Notes under the pieces: generated by a model
Told to the model about the DNA's origin: nothing
Databases searched by the model: none
What the model saw: only the letters and a program-made list of their open reading frames with translations
From: CAIYOL01 sp964494805
GTDB lineage: Bacteria > Planctomycetota > Phycisphaerae > Sedimentisphaerales > Anaerobacaceae
Assembly: GCA_964494805.1 (NCBI GenBank)
Contig: CAZBST010000003.1
Coordinates: 62,001-126,000 of the forward strand
Reading direction: 5' to 3'
Length of the DNA: 64,000 nucleotides
Program-made: the position numbers and the translations under genes
Shown here: in pieces, positions 15,701 to 24,284 of the stretch
How positions within the stretch are numbered: the stretch's first letter is position 1
Layout of the letters: every line of letters starts with the position of its first letter

Positions 15701-18700
15701 CAGTAGAAACACCGTCAGAAGTTACGAACTTTGTCCGTAAAAACCTTATGTACGCATCCGGCTGGGGCAAATATCTAACGAAGGTTTCTGCAGTCGGGGA
15801 TGAGAAAGGGTATTTTGGAAACGCAGCAGAATCTGCGTTTTTACTTAAGAACCACAGCAATGAAAACTTCTTTGATTTTGACACATCCAAGTATCTTTAC
15901 GCAGAATGGCCGAATGTAGATTTCTATGATTTGGTAAATAGCGGAGTTCACATAATAACACATTCTTCTCACTCCGCTCAAAGGAGCATGGGACAGATAA
16001 GTGTTATTCACTTGCCAAATCTGTTAAATTCGGAATACTTTTTTGTACAGTCAAACGGCTGTCTTCCAGGTTCTTTTGGTACTAAGGATTGTATGGCTGA
16101 AGAGATAACCTGTATGGAACATGGGGCTTTTGGAGCAGTGATGTATTCCGAGGTAGGACCGACAGCGTTTTTCAACGCGTTCTGGAAACCCATTTTAAAC
16201 GATAATATAATGGAGTTGGGGCGAGCAACCCAGTTGTGTAAGAGCGGTTTTCCCTCCCATAGAGATGACTACTGGGAGATGAATCTGTTTGGCGACCCCG
16301 AGCAGCAGTTTTCTTTTGGTCAGCCAAGGGATACATACTGGGCCTTGCCCGCAGTTTCGGAGGGTTCCGTCATTGGTCCCAATTCAATCGAGATAGAGGT
16401 AGAATTCAGCGCTAAAATCCTTCCTGCGGGTGTATATGACCAAAACATAATCGTAGCCACTAACGATCCAGAGAGGCCAATAGTAGAGATTCCAGTTACT
16501 ATGACAATACTGCAGGCTTCTCCTGCTGTTGTTCCAGAAGAAAGCTTCGAATCAAATCGAGCAGGTGAATTGGGTATATTCACACCAGAGTCTATGATTT
16601 ATACACTTACGAATAATGGAGATTTGCCCATAAGCTGGGATGCATCACATACCGAAAACTGGTTCGATGTTGAACCAGATGGCGGAAGTCTCGATCCCAA
16701 TGAGTCGATTCAGGTAACGGTTACCGTCAATTCAAATGCTTACGACCTTGCTATAGGCAGCCATTACGACATTATAACCTTTACCAACTTGGACACCGGC
16801 AGAAGTCACAAAAGAATCGCTATTCTCAACTTTACAAAGCAGCTTTTCACTGAAGTATTTGATGCGAATGATTTTGACCTTGCATATCAAAGGCTGACAT
16901 TTTTGCCAACCGGGTCTGAGGACTTCTATGGCGCCACCTGTGAGTATGCCGATGAATTTTCTACAGATCCAAGCGGCGGCCAGATTCTTACATTCGATGA
17001 ATATGACTATAATTGGAAAAGAATAGATATAGCTAATGGTAAAGAAGTTTCTTTATACGGTGTATCCTATGACCATTTCTATATGTCTGGAAATGGTTCA
17101 ATTGTATTTGACCCTAGTGTATATCCAGATGATGTATCACTTGGAGGCCATTTTTCTACAGCCAGAATTTCCGGATTGCATAGTTGGATGGCACCCTGGC
17201 TTGGGGGCGAAGTCAGTTACAAACAGATATCAGATAGGATTGCAATCACATTTGAAAATGTTCCGGATTGGAAGTTATCACCTGACGAACCCGACCACTT
17301 AAAGAGTTTTCAGGTGGAATTATTCTTTGACGGAAGGATACGATTTACGTACTTAAATATTGATTTGCAGTGGCAGGTGGAAACAGCACCTGTTATTGTA
17401 GGACTATCCGCAGGTGACGGTATTCCGCCCTACTTTATGGAATCTGATTTGTCGGAACTTACGCTTGTGCATAATATTGATGGTGACCTATGGTATACTC
17501 AGATACAGGATGCTATCGACGATGCAGATAATGGCGATGAAATTGTAGTTTATCCAGGTACATATTACGGCAGTATCGATTTCCTTGGCAAGTCAATCAC
17601 GGTGCGCAGCACAGACCCAAATGACTGGGACGTGGTGGCGGCGACAGTAGTCGACTGCAATGGCAGCAGACAATCACCGAAGTTCGGCTTTATTTTTGGC
17701 AGCTTTGAGAGCAACAATTCGATTCTAGAGGGTCTGACGGTAACAAACGGCTACGGACTTGCGTATTACGGTGCAAATGCAGGCGGTGCGATTTACTGTG
17801 AGGCGAGTAGTCCGACGATTCGGCGGTGTATTTTCAAGAACAACATGAATGATAAGACGAACAACACGGAAGGCGGAGCGATAGCAACTTATTGGTCGCA
17901 ACCGTTGATTGAGGACTGCAAATTTTATGATAATGAAGCGAGACTCGGCGGCGCGATTCGTATATTCGGGTCCGGGGGGGCACCGGTCATTATCAGGAAC
18001 TGTATGTTTTGGAGCAACAGTGCGGATAAAGGCGGTGCAATCGACAACTATTATGGCAAGGTTAAGTTAATTAACTGTACTATCGCGGACAATTCAGCAC
18101 CCAACGGCGGCGGTGTCTACTATGAAGGTTCTGATCCATTGAATGCAATCACCAATAGCATACTATGGGGAAATGGCGATGACGTAAATAACTGGCCAGC
18201 GACCTACAGCTGCATTCAGGAAGGAGCCCAGGGCACAGGAAATATGAGCAGTGACCCATGTTTTGCCAACGCAGACAGCAACGATTATCACATAAAAGTA
18301 ACCTCACCGTGCATTAATGCCGGGACGAATTCGCCACCTGGTGGTTTACCTGCAGAGGATATTGACGGCGAAGCACGCATTATGGGCTTATACGTTGATA
18401 TGGGCGCTGATGAAGTGAATGTGCCGACATCCGATGCTCATCAATGGGGATTGGACGAAAGGAGCGGGACAACCGCATACGACTCGGTCGATGATGATGA
18501 CGGCACGTATAGTGCAGGTACCCCCTCCTGGGTGGACGGTCTTATCGGCGGCGCGGTCGATTTTAACGACACATCTAATTACTTCTCGGTATCGAGTTTG
18601 GACAACGAATACAGTAACAGCGACACTTTCACCGTTGCCGGCTGGTTCAAGACGAGCGAAACATCAGGGCTGCAAACAATTGTTGGGCAATGGTCGCAAA

Positions 18701-19089
18701 TGTGGGAGGCTGGTCAGGAGTACTTTGGCTGGCAGGTGTTGGTGGAGAACAACAAGGTTATAGCAAGATTCGGGTATGGACTTCAGACACCCGATATAAC
18801 GGGAACGACGCCTGTGACCAATGACAATAAGTGGCATCACTTTGCGATGGTCCGTAACGGAACGAGCACCGTTTTGTATGTTGACGGTGAGCCGGAAGAT
18901 TCGGACACGGTGAGCTTCTATGTATACAATACGAAATTCCGTATAGGCGACGGCAGCTACGTAACCAGTGGTGGTCCAGCTCTTAAAGGCGGGCCGTTCG
19001 AGGGAACAATCGATGAAGTGATGATATTCGATGGAGCGCTATCGGCTGGAGAGATAGAAGATCTTTATGACATTGGAGCACCTGATTAA
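12709..19089 (+). CDS. Giant secreted protein: beta-helix, gingipain-like C25 peptidase and LamG modules
   Basis: 2126-residue extracellular protein with a strong ribosome site (AAAAGGAGG). A signal peptide (about residues 1-23) precedes beta-helix repeats to about residue 585, each ending in a DxGADE-type segment. Residues about 850-1205 form a peptidase C25 (gingipain-like) domain with a His in HIITHSSHS (His1085) and a Cys in FVQSNGCLPGS (Cys1118), the expected catalytic dyad. Ig-like segments follow, then a second beta-helix (about 1580-1890) and a C-terminal LamG/concanavalin-like domain (about 1905-2126). No PEP-CTERM motif or dockerin is visible, so how it stays at the surface is unclear. 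It may digest protein while binding glycans. The catalytic assignment comes from motif position only. Confidence 0.85.
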   Translation: MLMRKMIVGMVLSMLLYAGIAAGTTYYVKPDGDNNANGRSWETAFATIKKGVSRAQSGDTILVGDGVYTGSGNRDIAYGANITIRSANGPANCIIDCEEMGRAFAVSGNGNHGSISGFTITNASEGFAIYQYKGKLNIGNCIIQNNQTGGIRRKADTSITAEGEIKNCIIRDNSGEAIKLENHAKVYVYNSLIKGNINCTVSNGEFENCTIVGAKRICLDKNSTLKNCIIHNKLSGAYVIEHDRTLTVEYCNIENGLRDILSNHITGATLIWGEGNISSDPGFVSNDDYHLSPTSCCIDAGDPNGVYDDQTDIDGRLRVRGPRVDIGADETAMWHVDVEATGAGTGITREDAFNTVQEAIDAAIDEDEILVYPGVYNEQIDYSGKEISIKGVGEYESGEVIISAETSSVNVVTLAAGEDLGCSLSGVTITGGSNGIYCTNSVSLAIYDCIIRDNSNCGVYVSDAGAVEIKNNTIVGNSFAGVYVNSGSEPVICDCIIWDNGDDLLSCSATYSCIEDGDAGTGNISSNPLFIDSQNDDYHIDKDSPCIDAGELNSEQPSEVDYYGGPRLQGPCIDMGADEADPNLWIEPNVINVTLFEGQSLTESFTIGNNWGSALYFDIWPTSTEAMNVYSQTSMTETYSGAECAAGSPNEIVIDYEFSEPKIEHSNDYDFLTIEGLRDFEQVSAPIVPQKDTFILLPFGKEVSSVEVEITESQELPGTYMLAPAQKQYPMSYSGVIEPNEPDPNIYDSNEPWPGKDIDNATTQSKRGYILYIANLYPVQYKPKSGVVTFASKIRLVINLKDSDKVSIPKPTSELISYLEKKVDNPEVLASYSQPIQLSGYMEMMQGMSGLPSATYEYVIITNEELLKLTPEPWNFQRLRDSKIARGISATIVTTEWIYENYDGTRPDSNSDNQTKIRNFLIDAYNNWGTQYALLAGNKDIIPVRYFQGMASDMYYGCVEPNECTFDYNANGNYGQKTDGVEGGEVDYIVDIYVGRAAVETPSEVTNFVRKNLMYASGWGKYLTKVSAVGDEKGYFGNAAESAFLLKNHSNENFFDFDTSKYLYAEWPNVDFYDLVNSGVHIITHSSHSAQRSMGQISVIHLPNLLNSEYFFVQSNGCLPGSFGTKDCMAEEITCMEHGAFGAVMYSEVGPTAFFNAFWKPILNDNIMELGRATQLCKSGFPSHRDDYWEMNLFGDPEQQFSFGQPRDTYWALPAVSEGSVIGPNSIEIEVEFSAKILPAGVYDQNIIVATNDPERPIVEIPVTMTILQASPAVVPEESFESNRAGELGIFTPESMIYTLTNNGDLPISWDASHTENWFDVEPDGGSLDPNESIQVTVTVNSNAYDLAIGSHYDIITFTNLDTGRSHKRIAILNFTKQLFTEVFDANDFDLAYQRLTFLPTGSEDFYGATCEYADEFSTDPSGGQILTFDEYDYNWKRIDIANGKEVSLYGVSYDHFYMSGNGSIVFDPSVYPDDVSLGGHFSTARISGLHSWMAPWLGGEVSYKQISDRIAITFENVPDWKLSPDEPDHLKSFQVELFFDGRIRFTYLNIDLQWQVETAPVIVGLSAGDGIPPYFMESDLSELTLVHNIDGDLWYTQIQDAIDDADNGDEIVVYPGTYYGSIDFLGKSITVRSTDPNDWDVVAATVVDCNGSRQSPKFGFIFGSFESNNSILEGLTVTNGYGLAYYGANAGGAIYCEASSPTIRRCIFKNNMNDKTNNTEGGAIATYWSQPLIEDCKFYDNEARLGGAIRIFGSGGAPVIIRNCMFWSNSADKGGAIDNYYGKVKLINCTIADNSAPNGGGVYYEGSDPLNAITNSILWGNGDDVNNWPATYSCIQEGAQGTGNMSSDPCFANADSNDYHIKVTSPCINAGTNSPPGGLPAEDIDGEARIMGLYVDMGADEVNVPTSDAHQWGLDERSGTTAYDSVDDDDGTYSAGTPSWVDGLIGGAVDFNDTSNYFSVSSLDNEYSNSDTFTVAGWFKTSETSGLQTIVGQWSQMWEAGQEYFGWQVLVENNKVIARFGYGLQTPDITGTTPVTNDNKWHHFAMVRNGTSTVLYVDGEPEDSDTVSFYVYNTKFRIGDGSYVTSGGPALKGGPFEGTIDEVMIFDGALSAGEIEDLYDIGAPD

Positions 19090-19116
19090 ATAGAAACGTT
19101 TTTTTGAGTGTTTTTC

Positions 19117-19149
19117 AGGACGGCTGGATATGTCCAGCCGTCCTTTTTT
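19117..19149 (+). terminator. Rho-independent terminator after the giant surface-protein gene
   Basis: A 12-bp perfect stem AGGACGGCTGGA/TCCAGCCGTCCT with a TATG loop is followed by TTTTT, 28 bp after the stop codon. Confidence 0.9.
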
Positions 19150-19334
19150 ACTTTGGTGCTAACTGCTGGTTTAGAGTGTAGAGTTTGAAAATTGTTGGGT
19201 TTGTGGTTGGGCGGGCAAAAGCGGCGTTTTTGGGGCGGAAATAGGGATATTCATAAAAATTCAAGAACGAAAAGTGAGTCGGCCGATGTAGGGGAAGTGA
19301 AGGTCAATCCGCCGCGTGGCGGGCAAAAAAAACA

Positions 19335-19509
19335 GGTGGCTCTTTGCAGGCCATAGGGCTATAAATTTGGCTGAACTTCGTATTGCCCACTTTCGATAAT
19401 ACGAGCAAGGCAGAGCGAAATGAGGGCATAATAAGCGAGAGCTAAAGCAATAAAGGAAAGAGCCACGAAAACAAAGGGAGAGCGAACAAAGCTCTCCCTT
19501 GTTTCTTTT
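19335..19509. other. Structured gene-free segment (possible small RNA)
   Basis: GTGGCTCTTT (19335-19344) pairs perfectly with AAAGAGCCAC (19456-19465). Inside lies TCGTATT/AATACGA. A second hairpin, AAGGGAGAGC/GCTCTCCCTT (19474-19500), follows with GTTTCTTTT. On the minus strand the large stem is followed by CTG and a run of eight T, so either strand could be transcribed. There is no convincing ORF. The rest of 19150-19666 holds only a short palindromic repeat. Confidence 0.35.
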
Positions 19510-19594
19510 GAGGGGGGCCGTTAATTTCCCTTTTTTCCTGCATTTATGACTTGCTAAAGGAGAGGATTTAACTGAAGATGGATGTAATAGAACC

Positions 19595-19620
19595 TGGATT
19601 CCTGCTTCCGCAGGAATGAC
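19595..19620 (+). repeat. Short hairpin repeat (CCTGC-GCAGG family), copy 1
   Basis: GGATTCCTGCTTCCGCAGGA forms a CCTGC/GCAGG hairpin and is followed by ATGAC. In reverse it reads VIPAEAGIQ, the familiar spurious translation of a widespread dispersed repeat. A variant lies at 28246-28271, a half copy at 46054-46065, and a related element inside addA. Confidence 0.7.
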
Positions 19621-19666
19621 CCTCCGTCGCACTGTGTGCTATGGAGGGCAAGCGAGGGAATTAAAA

Positions 19667-20104
19667 ATGACGGAAGTACCGCCAATTTTGTTGTCAGCAA
19701 TTATCTGCGAGAAGGTGATTTTCGATAAAATCACCGGTATGCCGAGCATTATAAATATTATCCAAAATATCAATGCGCCAAAGTATCCGGTGCGGTATCC
19801 TTCGCTTGTTTTCTTCTGTGAATTAACAAACGGGCACGGGAGTACGAAAACAACAATAAGACTTGTTGAGGAGCAGGGGCCTGAAGGACAGGAAGATAAA
19901 GTCATATTCGAGCAAAAGGGAGAAGGTGAGTTTAAGGATGTTAAACAGGTCGTCAGTCTGGCACTGAACCTGCAGGGAATGGTGCTGCCCCACGAGGGAG
20001 AGTATCGTTTTCAGATTTTTGCGGAGGACTATCTGCTTGGGGAGAGACGGATTATATGCAGGAAGATTACGATGCCATCAAAAGGCGGGGAAACGGCTGA
20101 ATAA
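19667..20104 (+). CDS. DUF6941 family protein
   Basis: 145-residue protein that resembles the DUF6941 family. The start at 19667 (MTEVPPILLSAIICEKVIFD) is preferred over the upstream ATG at 19616 because the upstream part overlaps a dispersed repeat and the family begins with this segment. The sequence alternates beta-strand-like stretches (SLVFFCELTNGHG, KTTIRLVEEQGPE, EGEYRFQIFAEDYLLGERRI), which suggests a beta-sandwich. No catalytic residues are apparent and there is no signal or membrane segment. arfB follows 14 bp downstream, so the two are probably cotranscribed. The function of the family is not established. Confidence 0.75.
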   Translation: MTEVPPILLSAIICEKVIFDKITGMPSIINIIQNINAPKYPVRYPSLVFFCELTNGHGSTKTTIRLVEEQGPEGQEDKVIFEQKGEGEFKDVKQVVSLALNLQGMVLPHEGEYRFQIFAEDYLLGERRIICRKITMPSKGGETAE

Positions 20105-20118
20105 AAGCCGAAAGAATT

Positions 20119-20541
20119 ATGAGCAAGACAAGCAGAGGGACATTGATTTCGGACAGTGAGCTTATTTTTAAGTTTTCGCGCGGCGGCGGGCCTGGAGGGC
20201 AGAACGTCAATAAGGTCAATACGCGGGTTACGGTGTTTTTCGATGCAGCAAATTCGAAGAGTTTTTCCGATGAGCAGAAAGAACAGATACTCAAAAAGCT
20301 TGCAAGTCGGGCAGATAAAAACGGCGTGATAAGGGTCGTTTCGCAACAGTATCGAACACAGAAGGCGAACCGAAGGGCTGCGGTCGAGCGATTAAAAGAG
20401 CTATTGAGGGAAGCACTAAAAAAGAAGAAGATACGAAAGAAAACGAGAGTGCCAGAAGCAGTCAAGAGAAAGCGATTAGAAAAAAAGAGGCGGCGAGGCT
20501 TGTTGAAGAGACAAAGGGCGGAATGTAATTTTGAGCAGTAA
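20119..20541 (+). CDS. arfB: Peptidyl-tRNA hydrolase ArfB / RF-1 domain protein
   Basis: 140-residue class-I release-factor-like protein that rescues stalled ribosomes by hydrolysing peptidyl-tRNA. The GGQ motif occurs in the typical context FSRGGGPGGQNVNKVNTRV at about residues 20-38. The C-terminal tail is strongly basic (KKKKIRKKTR, KRKRLEKKRRRGLLKRQ), as required to enter the empty mRNA channel. The length matches ArfB rather than full release factors because the codon-recognition domain is absent. It is the second gene of a two-gene unit with the DUF6941 gene. Confidence 0.92.
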   Translation: MSKTSRGTLISDSELIFKFSRGGGPGGQNVNKVNTRVTVFFDAANSKSFSDEQKEQILKKLASRADKNGVIRVVSQQYRTQKANRRAAVERLKELLREALKKKKIRKKTRVPEAVKRKRLEKKRRRGLLKRQRAECNFEQ

Positions 20542-20546
20542 AGGGG

Positions 20547-21170
20547 TCAAGTCAATTCGATATCGAGGGGTTTTTCGGGTGGTGGAGAATCGGGGGCAAC
20601 TAACTTTTGGCCGAGGGTGAAAGCCTGTTCCATTGCGGAAGGATGTTCTTTGATTTGGCCGGGGTCTTCCACTTTATTTACAAATAAATTTGCTGCGTAG
20701 TTTATATCGAGGACGTCGAAGAAGTATTTCATAGTCAGGCGGATGCAGTCGAACATTTTTTTGCTTTTCGAGCCGCCTACGGCGATGACCATAGCGCGTC
20801 TGTCGCGGCCTGCAGTGTTGATGAGGGGCTTTTTCAAGACGTATTTGTGTGCCCAAAGGCACTGGCAGCGGTCGATGAGGATTTTTGCCTGTGCGCAGAC
20901 GGTCATAAAAAAGATGGGTGTTGCGAAAATGAAGCGGTCGGCGTCGAGCATTTTTGCAGAGATGATGTGGTAATCGTCTTTGACAACACAGGTGCCTGTT
21001 TTGTAACAGGAATTGCACTCGATGCAGGGCGCGATTTTGTAATCCGTCAACCTGAGATATTCGGTTTGCGCGCCGGCAGATTCTGCGCCGGCCAAAGCCC
21101 GGCGGAGAAGCAGGTCGCTATTGCCGTTGCGCCGGGGACTTGCCGAGATTCCAATTACTTTCAAAGCCAT
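20547..21170 (-). CDS. Iron-sulfur flavoprotein (Isf-like, flavodoxin fold)
   Basis: 207-residue NAD(P)H-dependent FMN reductase-family protein. The N-terminus has the flavin-phosphate loop GISASPRRNGNSDLLLRRAL. A compact Cys motif C-x2-C-x2-C-x5-C (CIECNSCYKTGTC, Cys49, 52, 55 and 61) is the hallmark of iron-sulfur flavoproteins, which carry a 4Fe-4S cluster beside FMN. FATPIFFMTVCAQAKILIDR is the second FMN-contact segment. Such proteins transfer electrons or reduce oxygen and peroxide in anaerobes, which fits an anaerobic or microaerobic host. The gene faces arfB tail to tail with a 5-bp gap. The electron partner is unknown. Confidence 0.88.
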   Translation of the reverse strand: MALKVIGISASPRRNGNSDLLLRRALAGAESAGAQTEYLRLTDYKIAPCIECNSCYKTGTCVVKDDYHIISAKMLDADRFIFATPIFFMTVCAQAKILIDRCQCLWAHKYVLKKPLINTAGRDRRAMVIAVGGSKSKKMFDCIRLTMKYFFDVLDINYAANLFVNKVEDPGQIKEHPSAMEQAFTLGQKLVAPDSPPPEKPLDIELT

Positions 21171-21319
21171 ATCAGCAGTAAGTTATCAGTATTTGGTGCG
21201 AAAAGCAACAGGGGCAAAAGAATTTTGATGTCGGTGATTGACAGGCAGGATTTTTGCGGATAAAAGTAATTTCAGGCGAGATTGAAGAAAGAAGGTTTTG
21301 GCATTTTGGGAGAATTGAT

Positions 21320-21784
21320 ATGCAAGTGATAGAGTTTCTGAAAAAGTCGAAGGTAAAATGCAAGGTTACGAAGCACAAGGCGGCGTTTACAGCACAGGAG
21401 GTAGCAGCGGAGGAGCATGAGCCAGGCAAGTTCGTAGCCAAAGCGGTGGTCGTCAAGGCCGATGACAAGTACGTGATGTGCGTTCTTCCAGCGTGTTACA
21501 ATATCGACCTGAAGAAGCTGAAAGGTCAACTGAAGGCCAAGAGGGTAAAGATCGCAGAGGAGAAGGAGCTTGGCAAGATATTCGGCGATTGTGAGCTTGG
21601 AGCGCAGCCGCCCTTTGGGAACTTATATGATTTGCCTACAATTATGGACAAGGTATTGGAGGATGACGACCATATTATGTTTCAGGGCGGCACACACGAG
21701 AAGTCAGTACGAATGAGTATGGCGGATTACCGAAAGCTGGTCAGTCCAAAGGTTCTTGAATTCAGCCGGCATGTAGCTTCGTGA
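21320..21784 (+). CDS. YbaK/EbsC-family aminoacyl-tRNA deacylase
   Basis: 154-residue protein of the YbaK/ProX editing family, which hydrolyses mischarged tRNAs such as Ala- or Cys-tRNA(Pro). The start at 21320 (MQVIEFLKKSKVKCKVTKHK) is chosen over the in-frame ATG at 21254 because it has a GGGAG ribosome site and matches the family start. The motif AKAVVVKADDKYVMCVLPA contains the conserved Lys of the active site. EDCELGAQPPFGNLYDLP-like sequence near residue 95 (here GDCELGAQPPFGNLYDLP) and HIMFQGGTHEKSVRM are characteristic. A Leu/Lys-rich segment lies between. It appears monocistronic. The tRNA specificity cannot be told from the sequence. Confidence 0.88.
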   Translation: MQVIEFLKKSKVKCKVTKHKAAFTAQEVAAEEHEPGKFVAKAVVVKADDKYVMCVLPACYNIDLKKLKGQLKAKRVKIAEEKELGKIFGDCELGAQPPFGNLYDLPTIMDKVLEDDDHIMFQGGTHEKSVRMSMADYRKLVSPKVLEFSRHVAS

Positions 21785-21853
21785 TTGCGGTTCCGCAGGC
21801 AGGGCAAGAGATTAGTTTACAACGCCGGGGAGAGAGTCTGCGAGAGGGGTGAT

Positions 21854-24127
21854 TTATTTTTTACTTGCGTTTTTCTCATCTTCGATGGACCAAAGACGTT
21901 CTTGCAATACACGGATAGCGTTGAGGGAATTTCTATCCCTCATATTTGAGAATGAAACGATAGCTTTTTTAATGACTTCAATCGCTTCATCATATCGCTT
22001 CTGCGTTGAGAGCGCGTTTGCGAGCGATAAATAATTTGCTGCTTCGGATGGGTTCATATCTACTACCTGTCGAAGATATTTGGTTGCTTCACTAAAGCGG
22101 TTGACTTCCACCAGGGCATTGCCCAGATTTCTGAGTGTTTTGACCGAGTTTGGTTCCTGAGCCAAATCTTCCTGATAAGCCTTAATCGCTTTATTTATAT
22201 ATTCGGAGGCGTCTTTATCCCTGCCTAATTTTTTCGATGCTAAACTTATATTGAAGTACATATCCGACATACTGTGCTTTATTTTGGCTTTTTCATTGTA
22301 TTCAATAGCACCTTTGGCGGCGTCGATTGCATCCTGCCACTTGCCCTGCCTGGCCAGAATCTGCCCCATACTATTGTAGGCCGCGATAGATTTTATTGGG
22401 TCGAGCTCAATGATTTTTTTGTATATTGCGATGCATCTATCATACATTGCGAATGATTTATCCCTCCTGCCCCGACTTTCGAAGAATCCGCCCTGGTCTT
22501 CAAGTTTTAGGGCCAGCTCCAGATATTTACCATACAGAGAACTGACGGCACTTTGGCGTACTACCGGCGCCAGCATATTTTCCACCGGTACATAGTCATC
22601 TGTTAATACAATCCCACGTCCTTTTTCTTTAGCTGTTTCTATTTCAGAATCGTTTAGTACCCATAAATTCGTACCTGCTGCCGGCTTTTCCACGGTCAGG
22701 TTTTCAAGATTAATTTTTCGCATAGCAGCGATAACTATAAAAGTATCCCGTTGCGCCGGATGCGGCTTATCTATAGAAACGACATAAACATGGGGAAACG
22801 TTTGCTGGAGAGTTTTGATAACGGCTCCCAAGAAGAGGCCACTATCGTAGATATCTATCATATTTATCATATATACCCCATCATCGGTGAGGATTTGAGC
22901 GATTTTGTCGTTGAATTCTTTGGTTATCAGCTGGTAGGGGACTGAATAGTCGTTGAAGGCATCTCCATAGATGAAGTCATATCGAGGTATCCGGCCACCA
23001 TTTCGTTTTTTATGAAGTAACTCGTCAACGTAATTGCGAGCATCCATTGTAAATGTGTTAATGGAGGTATTTCTATCCAGGCCGAAGGCCAGGATGGCGG
23101 CCTCAGTTACCTGTGGGTCGATTTCGGTCACATCGATGCGGCTTCCCGGCCAGACTTTCTCAACATATCGAGGAAAGACATACCCTCCCCCTCCGATAAA
23201 TAGAGCCGAAATTCTACTCTTGTTCTGAGTCAACATCTGTGTTGCCGCAGCATAGATCTGCTCGTAGGTGTATTGTAAATTAAGTATATCGCCCATTACG
23301 ATTTTGCTGTGCGTTAGTTTATCCTGCATAAATTCGCGTTTGTCCACTGCTTCTGAAACTCGTCTTACGGAGATGTAACAGTATTGGCTTTCGTCCTCAT
23401 AAAGAACGGCTGGATTCGGTTTTTCTCTCAGTGCGAGAGATGAGCCGGCGCTCTCGGCCCATCCTGCAGGTATCATTGCCATAGCCATTAAGGCAAAGAA
23501 GATTACCGCCCAGAGGTACAGCGTTCGGAGTATGGATCGGTAGAGGACAGCCATCAGCAGCAAGACCGCCCCGACCGTCCAGACGATAGCAATGGTTCCC
23601 ATCGCAGCAATCAGGTAGAAACCGGCAAGAAATGTTCCTGCAATACTGCCTGCGGCGCCGAAGGCGTATATGTCTCCGACGGTCCTTCCTGTAGGCAGAC
23701 CCTGGTCAAGCGCCATTTTCGCAACTACCGGACTTATCGTTCCCAGCAGTGTAGATGGGAGCATAAAGACCAAAAATACGTGCATAAACACATGGGCCGG
23801 CCAGCTTAACTTCCACAGCCAAATCCACTCGCCGGTAAGATTATTCAGGATAACGGTTATTACGCAGGTTGCAGATGAAATGCCCAGGAGCAAGGCTAAT
23901 GCCTTTCTTGCAGGGAAGCGGTCTGCGATACGACCTCCGAGATAATTACCTATGGTGATGCCGGCCAAGACCACGCCTATTACCGAGGTCCATGTATATA
24001 GAGATGAGCCAAGATGCCTGGCTATGAGCCGGCCGGCAACAAGCTCCAGAATCATTATGCAGGCACTTGAGAGGAATACAGTGGCACCTGGAATGAGAAT
24101 TGGGGGAAAACTTTTGTTTTTTCTCAT
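21854..24127 (-). CDS. Spermidine-synthase-like membrane protein with C-terminal TPR repeats
   Basis: 757-residue fusion of a polytopic membrane domain, a spermidine-synthase-type methyltransferase fold and TPRs. The N-terminal ~210 residues contain six or more membrane helices (for example WTSVIGVVLAGITIGNYLGG). A Rossmann-like domain follows, with SALFIGGGGYVFPRYVEKVW, DVTEIDPQVTEAA and YDFIYGDAFNDYSVP, as in SpeE-like proteins. The C-terminal ~220 residues are TPRs (SIAAYNSMGQILARQGKWQD, TLRNLGNALVEVNRFSEATK). Fused proteins of this type are common in planctomycetes and deltaproteobacteria, and their substrate is unproven; polyamine synthesis should not be assumed. It has a ribosome site AGGAAG. 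The gene stands alone. Confidence 0.85.
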   Translation of the reverse strand: MRKNKSFPPILIPGATVFLSSACIMILELVAGRLIARHLGSSLYTWTSVIGVVLAGITIGNYLGGRIADRFPARKALALLLGISSATCVITVILNNLTGEWIWLWKLSWPAHVFMHVFLVFMLPSTLLGTISPVVAKMALDQGLPTGRTVGDIYAFGAAGSIAGTFLAGFYLIAAMGTIAIVWTVGAVLLLMAVLYRSILRTLYLWAVIFFALMAMAMIPAGWAESAGSSLALREKPNPAVLYEDESQYCYISVRRVSEAVDKREFMQDKLTHSKIVMGDILNLQYTYEQIYAAATQMLTQNKSRISALFIGGGGYVFPRYVEKVWPGSRIDVTEIDPQVTEAAILAFGLDRNTSINTFTMDARNYVDELLHKKRNGGRIPRYDFIYGDAFNDYSVPYQLITKEFNDKIAQILTDDGVYMINMIDIYDSGLFLGAVIKTLQQTFPHVYVVSIDKPHPAQRDTFIVIAAMRKINLENLTVEKPAAGTNLWVLNDSEIETAKEKGRGIVLTDDYVPVENMLAPVVRQSAVSSLYGKYLELALKLEDQGGFFESRGRRDKSFAMYDRCIAIYKKIIELDPIKSIAAYNSMGQILARQGKWQDAIDAAKGAIEYNEKAKIKHSMSDMYFNISLASKKLGRDKDASEYINKAIKAYQEDLAQEPNSVKTLRNLGNALVEVNRFSEATKYLRQVVDMNPSEAANYLSLANALSTQKRYDEAIEVIKKAIVSFSNMRDRNSLNAIRVLQERLWSIEDEKNASKK

Positions 24128-24284
24128 TTTTATTCTTCCTTAACTTATTTTACTATTGGGCGAAAGTATAACAAAGCTTTATGCTGCTAACAAGCGGTTT
24201 TTCAGCTTTACTGTGCATTGCAAACAACGGCTGGTTGTGGTAAAAATGGAGGAGAAGAATAATTTCAAATCCGGGACGATTTAA

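Noticed and set aside
19261..19632. 123-codon minus-strand ORF that begins with VIPAEAGIQ-like sequence
   Set aside because: The start is the translation of a dispersed hairpin repeat and the rest covers strong RNA-like stems. No domain, signal or ribosome site supports it.
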